From the NCBI GenBank assembly GCA_023436145.1, contig JAEZKP010000075.1, forward strand, positions 1-64,000: a stretch of DNA of 64,000 bases, read 5' to 3'. A program made the translations under genes and the position numbers. Every line of letters begins with the position of its first letter. The first letter of the stretch is position 1. This stretch comes from Fibrobacterota bacterium (GTDB lineage: Bacteria > Fibrobacterota > Chitinivibrionia > Chitinivibrionales > Chitinispirillaceae). Positions 8,625 to 17,606 of this stretch are shown here, piece by piece. The notes under the pieces were generated by a model, which was not told the DNA's origin, made no database searches, and was given only the letters and a program-made list of their open reading frames with translations.

Positions 8625-9191
8625 TTGAAATTCTCACCGCAGTAGTCTGCTACGGAAGGCGGGCAGAGCACGCGGAGTTCGCAGAGATAAGAAATATTGG
8701 GGTTTATGTTAAAAAGATATATATATCTGCAATTTCTCGTTATTCGAGCGAAGTCGAGAATAACCCTCAGCGTGCTCAGCGTCCTTTGCGTTTTAATTCT
8801 TGCTTTCTTTTCATAAAGGCTGTCGATTATTAAGCCTTTTTGTGAAATTTATATGATATGTTAAATTAACCGGACACTACTGTACAATAATAATATCTCA
8901 TCATTTTATCAAAGCAAATCATATCCCATGAAAAAAAAATATCTGAACATCATCATTTCGATTGTGAGAATTCAATCGGGAGTGAGCCACTACTGCCAAA
9001 AAGACTGCCTCCATAAGCGATCGATTAACTTTTTAAAATTATCTTTCTTTTTTGATTGTATATCAAATACCATTGCCATCAGTACTGCTATTTTCTATAT
9101 TTCTAAATTACCAATATTAAATCTTTTTTAGGTACTTGGCATATCTTAATGGCCCTTTTATTTCAACTTATGTTATGGGTAGATATGTACT
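8625..9191. other. Gene-free stretch with degenerate intergenic repeat
   Basis: These 567 bases separate the two halves of the effector island. Bases about 8668-8690 (GAGCACGCGGAGTTCGCAGAG) and 8766-8792 (CCTCAGCGTGCTCAGCGTCC) are roughly inverted copies of the dispersed CGCAGAG/CTCAGCG intergenic repeat seen in many bacteria. Between them ATTCGAGCGAAGTCGAGAAT (8740-8760) is a near-palindrome. At about 8868-8880 the sequence TTAACCGGACACTACTG resembles the end of an insertion sequence, but no partner end or transposase is seen. A 67-codon frame at 8928 has no family features and is not called. Confidence 0.5.
8655..8800. repeat. Degenerate CGCAGAG-type inverted repeat
   Basis: Two G+C-rich arms around an A+T-rich centre: the left arm contains GCAGAGCACGCGGAG, and the right arm read on the other strand contains GCTGAGCACGCTGAG. 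They differ at a few positions. The style matches short non-coding repeats that are scattered between genes in many bacterial genomes. Copy number elsewhere in this genome cannot be judged from one window. Confidence 0.5.
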
Positions 9192-10221
9192 ATGTTAAAC
9201 ATAAAAAACAAATCTCCTTTTAAAACCGAAGTATCTGTTATGCCGGACAAAAATGGCAGAGAGATACTAATATTGGTGGTAAAGGCTTCTTTTACCTTAA
9301 CATCTCCCCTTCGCATTGCCGAAAAGCAGATTCCGGTGACTATTGCAGATGAATATTGGGATAAACCAGATGAGTCAAGCCTTAGATACGCAAGTGACAT
9401 GGTGCTTTCAAAACCTGGTACAGATGTAGCGTTAGTAGGCCAAGCCTGGGTTCCCGACGGCCAAAAAGCGCAAATCATGGATACCATGGTAGCAATAGGC
9501 GAACAGCATAAAATTGTACGTGTTTACGGTGACCGATGGTTTACAAAAGGCTTTTTGGGGCTTAAAATGACCGATCCCGAACCATTTCAATCCATCCCGC
9601 TTGTCTGGGAGAGAGCATTCGGAGGAAGATGCCTGATCAATAAGAACAAAAATAAGTATGTTTCAGAAGAACATAATCCTGTTGGTATCGGGCTCAATGC
9701 CAGAGAGGAAAATCAGGTGATTGAGGGACAACCGGTCCCCAATCTTGAGGATCCATCACATCCATATAACGGGTTAACAAAAAAAAGGTACTCCTGCGGG
9801 ATATGGATTCATTGCTCCCTGGTGGCTCCCGAGACGCAACTTTGCAGGAAGCTATGATGAATTCTGGAAAAATAACCGCATGCCATTACTTCCCGAAGAT
9901 TTCGACGATCGTTTCTTCATTGCAGCGCCACCGGGGTTGTTTTTCGAACGATATCTCGAAGGAGGCGAGCCTGTCAATTTGATAAATGTAAGCCCGGATG
10001 GCCCTCTTGAGTTTTATCTTCCCAGGTGTACACTAAAATCGGAAGTCCAAATCAAGGAAGAAACCCTGAATTTACCGTTATTCTGTCATACAATTCTCTT
10101 TGAACCTGATGACAAGGTTATGTCAATGACCTGGCATACATCGACTTTAACCGGTAACAATCCCCATAATGTGGAAGAGATAACCTTGTCAGTAGAAAGT
10201 CTTGAAGGTGTCCATGAATGA
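9192..10221 (+). pseudogene. DUF2169 adaptor-like protein, frameshifted at an A8 tract
   Basis: This is the second DUF2169 copy. The first part (9192 to about 9786) carries MPDKNGREI, VVKASFTL, ADEYWDKPDESSLRYASDM and VYGDRWF. After the eight-A run at 9779-9786 the frame is lost and stops at 9857. Removing one A continues the family sequence as TPAGYGFIAPWWLPRRN, SYDEFWKNNRMPLLPEDFD and so on to 10221, giving about 343 residues, the length of the intact copy at 192. Either expression is switched by slippage in the tract, or the gene is dead, or the base count is a sequencing error. DUF6484 follows 55 bases downstream. Confidence 0.85.
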
Positions 10222-10276
10222 AGCTATTTTCTGTTATGGCAGGTTCATTAACGAAATGTATAAATAGGGAGGTGCC

Positions 10277-10771
10277 ATGGATAATCCGTTTTTTGAGGTA
10301 GCATCGGGTCTTCAATTGCAGGAAGGTGTTGTCTTGGGATATTCCGATGATGGTATGGTAATTGTTCGTCTAAACAACTCCGAAAATATGGTCTCCTGCC
10401 AGCTGGTAATCCCGAACAAAGACACATCTGCAAAAATTGACATCAATGATGAAGTACTGGTTGCCCAGGCATCATCTGAAAATACTGCTTACTATATTCT
10501 GGGAATTATTGGAATTCCGTTAAATGCAGTTAAAAACTCTTCGAATGAGAATAAAGAAAAAGTTGAAACGGTTTCACCACGAAAACCCATGACTGCCATT
10601 GTTGATGGAAAGAGGATAAAAATCACGGCTGAGGAGGAAATCATGCTTTCCTGCGGAGAAGGATCCATTCACATTATGAAGGATGGGAAAATCGCTTTGC
10701 GAGGTACAGATCTAATCAGTCGCGCCAGCAGGATAAATAAGATTCGTGGGGCAGCGGTGAGGATTAACTGA
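10277..10771 (+). CDS. DUF6484-family protein
   Basis: A 164-residue protein with two parts. The N-terminal beta-barrel-like domain (about 1-85) has GVVLGYSDDGMVIVRL and INDEVLVAQ, resembling an OB-like fold. The C-terminal part (about 105-164) has KITAEEEIMLSCGEGSIHIMKDGK and ends in RGAAVRIN, a strand pattern reminiscent of the VgrG tip. It matches the gene cut by the left edge of the window. Stand-alone proteins of this kind accompany DUF2169 and PAAR-like genes in T6SS loci, so a spike-assembly or cargo-docking role is inferred. GGGAGG lies 5 bases before the ATG. Confidence 0.78.
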   Translation: MDNPFFEVASGLQLQEGVVLGYSDDGMVIVRLNNSENMVSCQLVIPNKDTSAKIDINDEVLVAQASSENTAYYILGIIGIPLNAVKNSSNENKEKVETVSPRKPMTAIVDGKRIKITAEEEIMLSCGEGSIHIMKDGKIALRGTDLISRASRINKIRGAAVRIN

Positions 10772-10846
10772 AATACTTCACATTACGCAGACACCCTGAA
10801 TTATGCCTGACGTTTCACATTTTAATATACTAAGTAGAAGATTATA

Positions 10847-11917
10847 TTGAAAAATCAACTTGTCATAACTGGTATCGGAATGGTTAGTGCTATAGGGCAC
10901 GACGTTGAAACCTCTTGCTCCTCTTTTCGAGCTGGAATCGTACGCCCCAGTGATCTACCATTTTTGATATTAGACGAATCAGAAGTTGAAGAAGTACCGG
11001 TAGTGGGTTATTCTATACCAAGAATTAGTGCAGGATATGAAGGTGTTGCACTTTACCTAAGAATAGCCTCGTTCGCTCTTAATGATCTATTGCGTAATGG
11101 TAATCTTTTTGATATGCCAGGATCTTTTTGGCAAAATACCGGCCTGTTTATTTGCATCTCGGTAACACGAAACGATCCGGCAGGAATAATAGATGAGCTA
11201 ATTGTATCAGAATTACCAAACAAGATTATATCTAGTGTATTTCCAGCACTTCCAATTAACCAATGCTGGATTATCCAAACAGGACATGCCTCTGTTATTC
11301 AAGCCGTTTCACAGGCAAAAAATTATATTGCCGAAAGAATAATTAAAAATGCAGTCGTACTTGGTATTGATTCGCTTACAAATGAAGCATCTGTTGAGTA
11401 TTATCATGATCTCGGATGCATTAAAACTATTCATAATATAACAGGATTCATACCCGGTGAAGCAGGAGCATCGTTTTTTATTGAAACCGAACAAGATGCC
11501 ATAAAGCGAGCAGCTTGCATTAAAGCGACGGTTGGTCAATGTGCAACAGGTTTCGAAAAACACCGATTAACAGATGAATTTATCAAGTCTGGAAGATCAT
11601 TGACTGAGGTAATGATTAATGTTATGAAAGATAATGAGAATATTAACACGGTATATTGTGACTTAAATGGAGAGAACTCTCGTGCAGTCGAATGGGGAAA
11701 CGCTCTATTGAATGTTAAGTATCATTTAAAAACATTGCCCGATAACACAATTCTTCCGGCAGAATGCTTCGGGGACACTGGAGCTGCAAGCGGTGCGATA
11801 GCAATTTGTGCTGCTGTTCAATCATATCAGCGAAATTACGCCTTAAGTATATCAACATTAATCTGTTCCCGGTCTGAAGAAGGTGATGTTGCGGCAATGA
11901 TTATTTCGCAATATTAA
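10847..11917 (+). CDS. Ketosynthase-fold protein lacking catalytic residues, second complete copy
   Basis: A 356-residue protein starting at TTG 10847, with AGAAG 7 bases upstream; the following VITGIGMVSAIGHD is the usual ketosynthase N-terminus. GFIPGEAGASFFIE (about residue 206) is the fold's signature. Catalytic positions are replaced as in the copy at 1228: the nucleophile loop reads QTGHASVIQAV, the first His position lies in DLNGENSRAVEWG, and the second reads CFGDTGAASGA. That two divergent copies share NGEN...EWG and GDxGAA suggests these residues have their own conserved function. It probably acts with the neighbouring DUF2169 and DUF6484 products in preparing the toxin at 11956. 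Confidence 0.83.
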   Translation: MKNQLVITGIGMVSAIGHDVETSCSSFRAGIVRPSDLPFLILDESEVEEVPVVGYSIPRISAGYEGVALYLRIASFALNDLLRNGNLFDMPGSFWQNTGLFICISVTRNDPAGIIDELIVSELPNKIISSVFPALPINQCWIIQTGHASVIQAVSQAKNYIAERIIKNAVVLGIDSLTNEASVEYYHDLGCIKTIHNITGFIPGEAGASFFIETEQDAIKRAACIKATVGQCATGFEKHRLTDEFIKSGRSLTEVMINVMKDNENINTVYCDLNGENSRAVEWGNALLNVKYHLKTLPDNTILPAECFGDTGAASGAIAICAAVQSYQRNYALSISTLICSRSEEGDVAAMIISQY

Positions 11918-11955
11918 CTTTGGTTCCTTTTACTTGCTACTATAAGGATGAAGCG

Positions 11956-12888
11956 ATGACAAAACCAGTTCATGCATATTTCGATTCTCATGAGCGCTGG
12001 CATGGAAAAGGATATGGTTGTGTTTGGAAACATGCTACTCATAATTATATACAAGCTACTAAAAAGTATGTGAAAGTTAAAGGCGACATTGAGGAGTGTG
12101 ATTACCGGAAAAATGGTTACGATATTTCACTCGGCCGAACATCCCTTTACAATAAAAGTCATTACAACATTGCTGATAATAAAGGTTATATTTCAAGTAA
12201 ACTTGTCAAGACGAATGTTGAACAACGAAACAATGATCGAAAGAAACCTAAAGAGTTTAACAAATCTCATCAAAAAAGCTGGAAACAGGCATGGCAAGGA
12301 AGACTTAACGGACCAATCAGGTTACTTAGCCAGGATCCAAATGCTTGGCATATAGATCATATATATTCAGGAATGTTTACTCCTTGGTGGGGACAAAAAA
12401 ACGAACGACAACCTCAAAAGGCAACTGCGAAAAACTTTCTGCCGCAGCCTCATGGAGGAATACACTTTTTCTTTCCATATAAACATAACTACCATCATCT
12501 GATTTCAAGAGGTTCATTTCACAATTCTGTTTTAAATGCTCCTGTTCAATCAGATTCAAAAGTTACCCCATACCTAAGACTTTCAATCGTTTTATGTAAG
12601 AAATATCTCCACTGGAACATAAATAATGAAAATAATATTATTTTATTACCAAATGAGGAGATACATGCAGACATTGTAGGCCTTCCCGCACATTGCCCGT
12701 GGAATAGACGAAGTCATCCAATATATTCATTCAAGGTTGAAAAAGAACTAGTAAGTATACGAGAAAGGATAGATAAAGCTATTGAAACAGAAGATCATGA
12801 AGCAGTAATTAAAGATGTGAATGACTTATTAGAGGATGCGCAGACAAATCTATACAATGTAGTTATACAGTCTAAGATTATAGATTAA
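11956..12888 (+). CDS. Predicted T6SS nuclease effector, AHH-like C-terminus
   Basis: A 310-residue protein from the ATG at 11956, preceded by AAGGA 7 bases upstream; an upstream in-frame ATG at 11920 has no such site. The N-terminal half is rich in His, Lys and Trp. The C-terminus has NNIILLPNEEIHADIVGLPAHCPWNRRSHPIYSFKVEKEL (about residues 223-262). This has the same order as AHH/HNH-type toxin nucleases: an N-G/N-I-x-L-P strand, LPxH, then SHPxY and a helix ending V-x-x-x-L. It is followed by two immunity-type genes. No PAAR-like gene precedes it; one follows at 14400. Nuclease activity is inferred from these motifs only. Confidence 0.65.
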   Translation: MTKPVHAYFDSHERWHGKGYGCVWKHATHNYIQATKKYVKVKGDIEECDYRKNGYDISLGRTSLYNKSHYNIADNKGYISSKLVKTNVEQRNNDRKKPKEFNKSHQKSWKQAWQGRLNGPIRLLSQDPNAWHIDHIYSGMFTPWWGQKNERQPQKATAKNFLPQPHGGIHFFFPYKHNYHHLISRGSFHNSVLNAPVQSDSKVTPYLRLSIVLCKKYLHWNINNENNIILLPNEEIHADIVGLPAHCPWNRRSHPIYSFKVEKELVSIRERIDKAIETEDHEAVIKDVNDLLEDAQTNLYNVVIQSKIID

Positions 12889-12917
12889 TTTAACCATTAT
12901 GAATAGGAGATATCTCA

Positions 12918-13508
12918 ATGCCTGAAACCAAGTACACATATTTTACTTTCGGGATTCCAGAAAATATTAAAGTAGCTGTAGTAAATAGACTTATTAATAT
13001 TCAAAAAACTTGGGCTTTAAAAGAAGGTATTAGTGTGAAAGGCAATATTCTTCCTGATGCGGAAGCTATACTTTCTAAGGAATGGGGAGACCTTCTTACT
13101 GATATTATTTGTAATACTGAAAATGTAATTATTATTTCTGAAAAAGCTTATGATTTTTTTAAAAGCGAAGGAATTACCGGTGATAATGTAGAGTACTTTC
13201 CTATAGCAATAAGGAACAAAAAAGGACGATTATTGAAAAATACACAGTATTTCCTTGTTAATCCACTTACAAAAATAAACTGCCTGGACCGTGATCGTTC
13301 AAAATTTATTACACGAGACGATGGAATTACTGTTCTTAAAATCAATAATTTACACATAAAGGAAGAACTGATTCCTGATGATATACCATTATTCAGGCTT
13401 GGCGAGCAACCAACATATCTTATTTATCGTTCGGATTTTATTAAGAAAATGGAAGATCTTGGCTTAACAGGTTTTTGTCCTTGTCCAATGGGTGAACAAA
13501 TTTGGTAA
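12918..13508 (+). CDS. Imm11-family immunity protein, second
   Basis: A 196-residue protein of the Imm11/DUF1629 type. The segment YFPIAIRNKKGRLLKNTQYFLVNPLTKINCLDRDRSKF, the later IPLFRLGEQPTYLIYRSDFIKKMEDLGLTGF and the short terminal tail are characteristic. AGGAG precedes the ATG by 8 bases. It lies 29 bases after the predicted nuclease and is presumably its antidote. It shares fold-level features but little sequence with the Imm11 protein at 4090, which fits different toxin partners. Its stop overlaps the ribosome site of the next immunity gene by a few bases. Confidence 0.85.
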   Translation: MPETKYTYFTFGIPENIKVAVVNRLINIQKTWALKEGISVKGNILPDAEAILSKEWGDLLTDIICNTENVIIISEKAYDFFKSEGITGDNVEYFPIAIRNKKGRLLKNTQYFLVNPLTKINCLDRDRSKFITRDDGITVLKINNLHIKEELIPDDIPLFRLGEQPTYLIYRSDFIKKMEDLGLTGFCPCPMGEQIW

Positions 13509-13518
13509 AGGAATATAC

Positions 13519-14298
13519 ATGAGTTTTGAAACTCTCGGCAGTGCAATTATAAATACCGAGTTCCTACTGAAAAAACAACTTGGGAAACTATCTCATGATG
13601 GTCCAAATGGTAGCCTTATGGTTGAAGTAATACAGAACTTCAGAAGGCTTGCCTGCGGAGCACTACTTATGGATCTTGACGTTAATGAATTCTCTGCAAA
13701 TCTTTATTGCAGTGCTAAAACATATCTCGAACTTCTTTTTGCGTGTCAAAAAAAGCAGGTCGACATATACTACCATTGGCGTAGCTTCAGTTTCCCTCTG
13801 CTTGACGCAATTATTATAAAAGCAGACAATCTTTCCAGGGAGATAATAAAACACAGCATAGAAGATTGTTTTTCTGAAAAAGGTGAAATCGAAGAGGATT
13901 TCTGGTATTTCAAGCTTATTGGCTCATTTTTAGCTGAATCTGATAATTATCAACAGCAGGAATCGTTTTTTTCTTCTTTTAAAAAATCGATGGATGGAGG
14001 CTCATCTTCCAGATACGAAGTCCTGAAGTCTATCTTTGACTCAGATGGAGCATCATTTTCCCTTGGATTTAATAAGTTCGTCAATGAGTGGCAAAAAGAG
14101 AACGCAACTGAAAGAAAATGTGGGCGTATGGATCCATATGATGACCCGACTACGGCTAATATATGCCTGGAAGGTTTAGCTTTACTACGACTTGCGCAAA
14201 AAAAAGGTATACAGATTGAAAAGGAATACACATTTATTCCTGATATCGCCATACAAATGAACATTCAGGAATTTCCTGAAGATTTTTCGATTTTTTAA
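13519..14298 (+). CDS. Imm49-family immunity protein
   Basis: A 259-residue helical protein. I choose the ATG at 13519, since AAAGGA lies 6 bases upstream, over the one at 13492 that lies inside the preceding gene. The pattern of an N-terminal helix with RRLACGALLMDLD, an LYCSAKTYLELLF helix, and a C-terminal ANICLEGLALLRLAQKKGI followed by YTFIPDIA is that of the Imm49 family. It is the second immunity-type gene behind the nuclease at 11956, so it may protect against the same toxin, against a toxin that has been lost, or against those of rivals. A related fragment is seen at 16391-16612. Confidence 0.75.
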   Translation: MSFETLGSAIINTEFLLKKQLGKLSHDGPNGSLMVEVIQNFRRLACGALLMDLDVNEFSANLYCSAKTYLELLFACQKKQVDIYYHWRSFSFPLLDAIIIKADNLSREIIKHSIEDCFSEKGEIEEDFWYFKLIGSFLAESDNYQQQESFFSSFKKSMDGGSSSRYEVLKSIFDSDGASFSLGFNKFVNEWQKENATERKCGRMDPYDDPTTANICLEGLALLRLAQKKGIQIEKEYTFIPDIAIQMNIQEFPEDFSIF

Positions 14299-14399
14299 TA
14301 CAACGAATCAAATTCAGCGAAAAAAATTAGGCAGACAGTATAATGGATTCAGTGATCATCTTATTCGTTAATTTTAATTAAAAAAGTGGAGTTTTAATT

Positions 14400-14858
14400 A
14401 TGGGTTGTACAGTTAGTGTAAACAATATGACAGTTATTCACAAAAGCAGTGGAGGTAAAACCATTTCATTTCCGGATGTCTGCATCACACCTGCAGCACC
14501 ATCGCCTATTCCAATCCCCTACCCAAATCTGGCTCAGTCAAGTGACACTGATAAAGGAGCCAAAAAGGTCACCTGTGATGGTAATCCGGTCTGTCTTAAA
14601 GATTCTAATTTCAAAACAAGTACTGGTGACGAAGCAGGGTCTAACAAAGGGGTGGCATCAGCGAAAACAAAAGGAAAAGCGGAATTCATTAATTATTCTT
14701 TTGATGTGAAAATAGAAGGAAAAAACGTACCCAGAGCACTTGACATGATGCTTCACAACGACAAAAACGCACCACCAACCCCCGTGCTGCAACCACCTCT
14801 GGTTGCTGTAGGATCAGAGGCAAAACCCGTTTGCCTTATCTGCGGCAAGGAACTGTGA
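14400..14858 (+). CDS. DUF4150 PAAR-like spike protein with extended C-terminus
   Basis: A 152-residue DUF4150 protein with the VIHKSSGGKTISFPDVC, PIPIPYPNLAQSSDTDKG, STGDEAGSNKGVAS and SFDVKIEGKNVPR blocks. It differs clearly from the pair at 2377 and 6506. It has about 25 extra residues ending in VCLICGKEL, with a CxxC pair that could bind a metal or be part of a cargo-docking tail. GGAG precedes the ATG by 9 bases. It follows the immunity genes rather than preceding a toxin, and is followed by the HEAT-repeat gene. Confidence 0.9.
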   Translation: MGCTVSVNNMTVIHKSSGGKTISFPDVCITPAAPSPIPIPYPNLAQSSDTDKGAKKVTCDGNPVCLKDSNFKTSTGDEAGSNKGVASAKTKGKAEFINYSFDVKIEGKNVPRALDMMLHNDKNAPPTPVLQPPLVAVGSEAKPVCLICGKEL

Positions 14859-14873
14859 CTGCCAGAGTAAAAT

Positions 14874-16190
14874 ATGAATGGAAATATTGAAATAAACGTT
14901 GAAAGAATCTTAAAACGTATTGAGCGACCACTCAAAGAAGGGCTTTCTGAAACAGGCTTTCTTATCGGTCTGTATCTGGAACATCTGGAAGAGGCATCCT
15001 TTCTCTATGAACAGCGCATTTCACTTTTGGATGATCCGCAAATATCCTGGAGAGATCTCGAATATTTCGAAGGACGATTTGAAGCGCATATCGATGCACT
15101 TGTAGTGGGCGAAGAACTGGCTCTCTGCACATGCATACAACAGGCTATCGAAGGCGATTTCGGTGAAATGCATGCTGCAGTGAGGGTTTTGTGCAGATGG
15201 AATAATTTTACACTATTTAAATACATTATAGAAAAGGGCGATTTAAAAGATAAAAAACGGGTTAAAGCAATTGGCGATGCCCTATGTCATGAAATGCCTG
15301 TTGAATGGGTTGATGATTTTAACCTACTAAGTAAAAATTCAAAATCACCAGCTCTCGAAAGCATCCTCGCTCATGTTTTAGGGTATTTACGTATTAAGAG
15401 AACTGATATTATATATTCACTCCTGAATGAGAGTATTGATGCAGATGTAATTTCCAAATGCGCCTGGACACTCGGACGGATAGGATCTTTGAAAGATCAT
15501 GACCATCTTTCCTTTCTGTTTACACAACACTCCGATTCCCAAATAAGGGAGCAAGTCGGTCTAGCACTTCTTCGGTTGAAAGATGAAAGTATTGTCTATA
15601 TACTGAAAGATATTAAGGAGCCATGGGCTTACATTTTAATAGGAATATCTGGTTTGCCACAAGCCCAAAAAACACTTATTGCCAATGCAATCAATACAAA
15701 GATACAATGTCCGGAAAATGTACTGGGTATCGGACTTTCTGGAGCAGTGCAAGGAATTGATATTCTGCTTAGTGCTTTGGAAAATAAGAAATTATCAGAA
15801 TCAGCTTCACAAGCATTATTCCTCATAACAGGCGTCGAGTTGTATGAAGAATCTAAACTGGAGGAAGAGGTGGATACATCAGAGAATGATATTTATTCTG
15901 ATGATAACCTTCCATCCCCAATAACCATAACGCAACTATCACGCAATACCGAAAAATGGAAAGAATATCTGGAGAAAAACCTTAAGCATTTACCACAAAA
16001 TGGATGTGTATGTTTTGGAGCAAAACGAACTGAGGATAAAATAGCATCTGTTCTGCGGTCTGAGTGTGTACCTAAAAATCTTCGCAGATATCTCTGCGAA
16101 CTGCTAGCTGTCATGTCACAACAGGAAAATGTTTTGGAATTTGATTGTCCAGTTGGAAGACAGAAAATGTTATTGGGTTTAACAAATTGA
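14874..16190 (+). CDS. TIGR02270-family HEAT-repeat protein, T6SS-associated
   Basis: A 438-residue helical protein. The N-terminal LYLEHLEEASFLYEQRISLL and DLEYFEGRFEAHIDAL (about residues 38-82) are the marks of the TIGR02270 family, found beside T6SS effector genes. The middle (about 100-290) shows helical repeats of HEAT type with R-I-G-S-L and LALLRL. A short acidic linker (about 330-345) precedes the C-terminal helical part. The role is unknown; a scaffold for loading PAAR-like proteins is a reasonable guess from context. It starts 15 bases after the PAAR-like gene. Confidence 0.82.
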   Translation: MNGNIEINVERILKRIERPLKEGLSETGFLIGLYLEHLEEASFLYEQRISLLDDPQISWRDLEYFEGRFEAHIDALVVGEELALCTCIQQAIEGDFGEMHAAVRVLCRWNNFTLFKYIIEKGDLKDKKRVKAIGDALCHEMPVEWVDDFNLLSKNSKSPALESILAHVLGYLRIKRTDIIYSLLNESIDADVISKCAWTLGRIGSLKDHDHLSFLFTQHSDSQIREQVGLALLRLKDESIVYILKDIKEPWAYILIGISGLPQAQKTLIANAINTKIQCPENVLGIGLSGAVQGIDILLSALENKKLSESASQALFLITGVELYEESKLEEEVDTSENDIYSDDNLPSPITITQLSRNTEKWKEYLEKNLKHLPQNGCVCFGAKRTEDKIASVLRSECVPKNLRRYLCELLAVMSQQENVLEFDCPVGRQKMLLGLTN

Positions 16191-16637
16191 GAAACGAATG
16201 AATGGGACCGGCAATTTAACTTTTTCCAACTCATACATCTTTAGTATAACAGTTTCAATTACAGATTTCACCGGTTTGTTTAATGAAAAGCAAAATAGAG
16301 TGAATTTAAATAATGGTATCAATATTATCATACCACCTAAATGTCAAGTTTATGCTGATGCTTTAATGTTAGCAGTGCATAACGGATTCCATGCCCAATC
16401 GCTTAAACGATGCATTGATGAACATAGGAAATGATTTTGGCCCAGCACATCAATCAGCATCATTAAATCATAGAATCCTTGGCATATGTGCCTTGCTTTT
16501 AGATTACGATAAAAAATCTTTTTTCGAACATTGTTCACTGGCTGGCCAATACAGGTTAAAATTACTCAAAAAGCTGTCAGTTACAACATTCACTATTCAG
16601 AAAATACTGTAGAAATTGCAAACCAGAGGGATAAATT
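16191..16637 (+). pseudogene. Degraded Imm49-like fragment region
   Basis: The 447 bases between the HEAT-repeat gene and the convergent T6SS operon hold no complete gene. The frame 16391-16612 encodes NHRILGICALLLDYDKKSFF followed by a CSLAGQYRLKLL helix. It lines up with RRLACGALLMDLDVNEF and the following CSAKTYLELL helix of the Imm49 protein at 13519. The preceding frame (16198-16434) joins it only through a shift and shows no family match. I read this as a remnant of an immunity gene, evidence of earlier toxin cassettes at this end of the island. Confidence 0.45.
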
Positions 16638-17555
16638 TTATGCAGTCTGGGCAGCAATTCTTTCAGCATCTCTCCAAAGGACATCGTATAATGAAATAAT
16701 ATCAATAACCGTCCAAATGGTTAATCCCAATGCGATCAGATCCCCTACCGGCAATGGCCCGTCTGCAGCCGTCAACCCTAAAGCTGCAGCACCTCGCAGG
16801 GCAAACCGCTTTATCACAGCCTGCCAGAAATGTTTCCATTTAGCTCTGATGATTATAGCAGAACCGGCGGTTAGAACCCCCAATTTCGCAGCGAGATCAA
16901 CTAAATTTTTTTCCGACTGAAAAACAGGTGCCAGGTCAATCGGGCGAAATCCATTTTGGTATCTGTGTCTGTTCTGGTTTATCATCCTGATAATAAATTT
17001 TAATAATATCAGTAGCGCGGATAATTCCACAATACCGTTTGTTTCAATACACAACTTGTATACCAGCAGCCCAATCTGAGCATATCGTACCTTTAATTTT
17101 ACCTGTACCATGGAACCAAGATAAGCAACCAAATGATCATGGGGTCTATAGCTGTTGCTCGGTTTATAAGGCAGGCCATATTCGGAATATATCATATGAA
17201 TGATGTCAATTTTTTCCTGACCGGCAATAAGTCCGTTAACTGAATCAGGTTTGACCTCATAAAAAGCCCTTTCCATAACCTGATGCACAATGAAATCCGG
17301 AACTTTTCCCATTCCTGCCACATAAACCCTTCTTGCAAAGTCCAATTGTACTTCTTTAGTGAAATGTGGGTTATTAATAGCCAAAAAATACATGTATGCG
17401 GCATAATTATAATTATCTCTGAATACTGAGCGGGAATCTGGCGGAAATTGTTTACAAAAATCGGAAAATATCAAATCTTCAGCAAACTGTCCGAATATGG
17501 AAGCTTCATGCGAACCGATACCATTAATTTCACTTGGTGCGTAGCAAGCAGGCAT
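16638..17555 (-). CDS. Candidate VgrG-linked effector of unknown family
   Basis: A 305-residue protein encoded 51 bases after vgrG in the same direction, the usual place for a VgrG cargo. The N-terminal half is soluble and includes RPHDHLVAYLGSM (about residues 142-155), with a His-Asp-His group. The middle (about 175-200) is hydrophobic. The C-terminal 60 residues have two hydrophobic helices around GAAALGLTAADGPLPVGDLIALGLTIW and end in an acidic helix. Comparable glycine/alanine helices with GPxPVGD occur in linkers of polymorphic toxins, so a membrane-translocating or pore-forming toxin is possible. No known catalytic motif is evident. No immunity gene is seen beside it. Confidence 0.55.
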   Translation of the reverse strand: MPACYAPSEINGIGSHEASIFGQFAEDLIFSDFCKQFPPDSRSVFRDNYNYAAYMYFLAINNPHFTKEVQLDFARRVYVAGMGKVPDFIVHQVMERAFYEVKPDSVNGLIAGQEKIDIIHMIYSEYGLPYKPSNSYRPHDHLVAYLGSMVQVKLKVRYAQIGLLVYKLCIETNGIVELSALLILLKFIIRMINQNRHRYQNGFRPIDLAPVFQSEKNLVDLAAKLGVLTAGSAIIIRAKWKHFWQAVIKRFALRGAAALGLTAADGPLPVGDLIALGLTIWTVIDIISLYDVLWRDAERIAAQTA

Positions 17556-17606
17556 CTTTTATCCCTTCAGTTTCGAGAAACAGATCTTAACATTTTTAAA
17601 GTTCAA

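Noticed and set aside
8860..8885. Insertion sequence end (TTAACCGGACACTACTG)
   Set aside because: Only one end is seen, without an inverted partner, target duplication or transposase. Kept as a remark only.
8928..9131. 67-codon frame starting ATGAAAAAAAAA
   Set aside because: No ribosome site and no family features. It lies in a decayed gap; the hydrophobic tail is explained by A+T-rich DNA.
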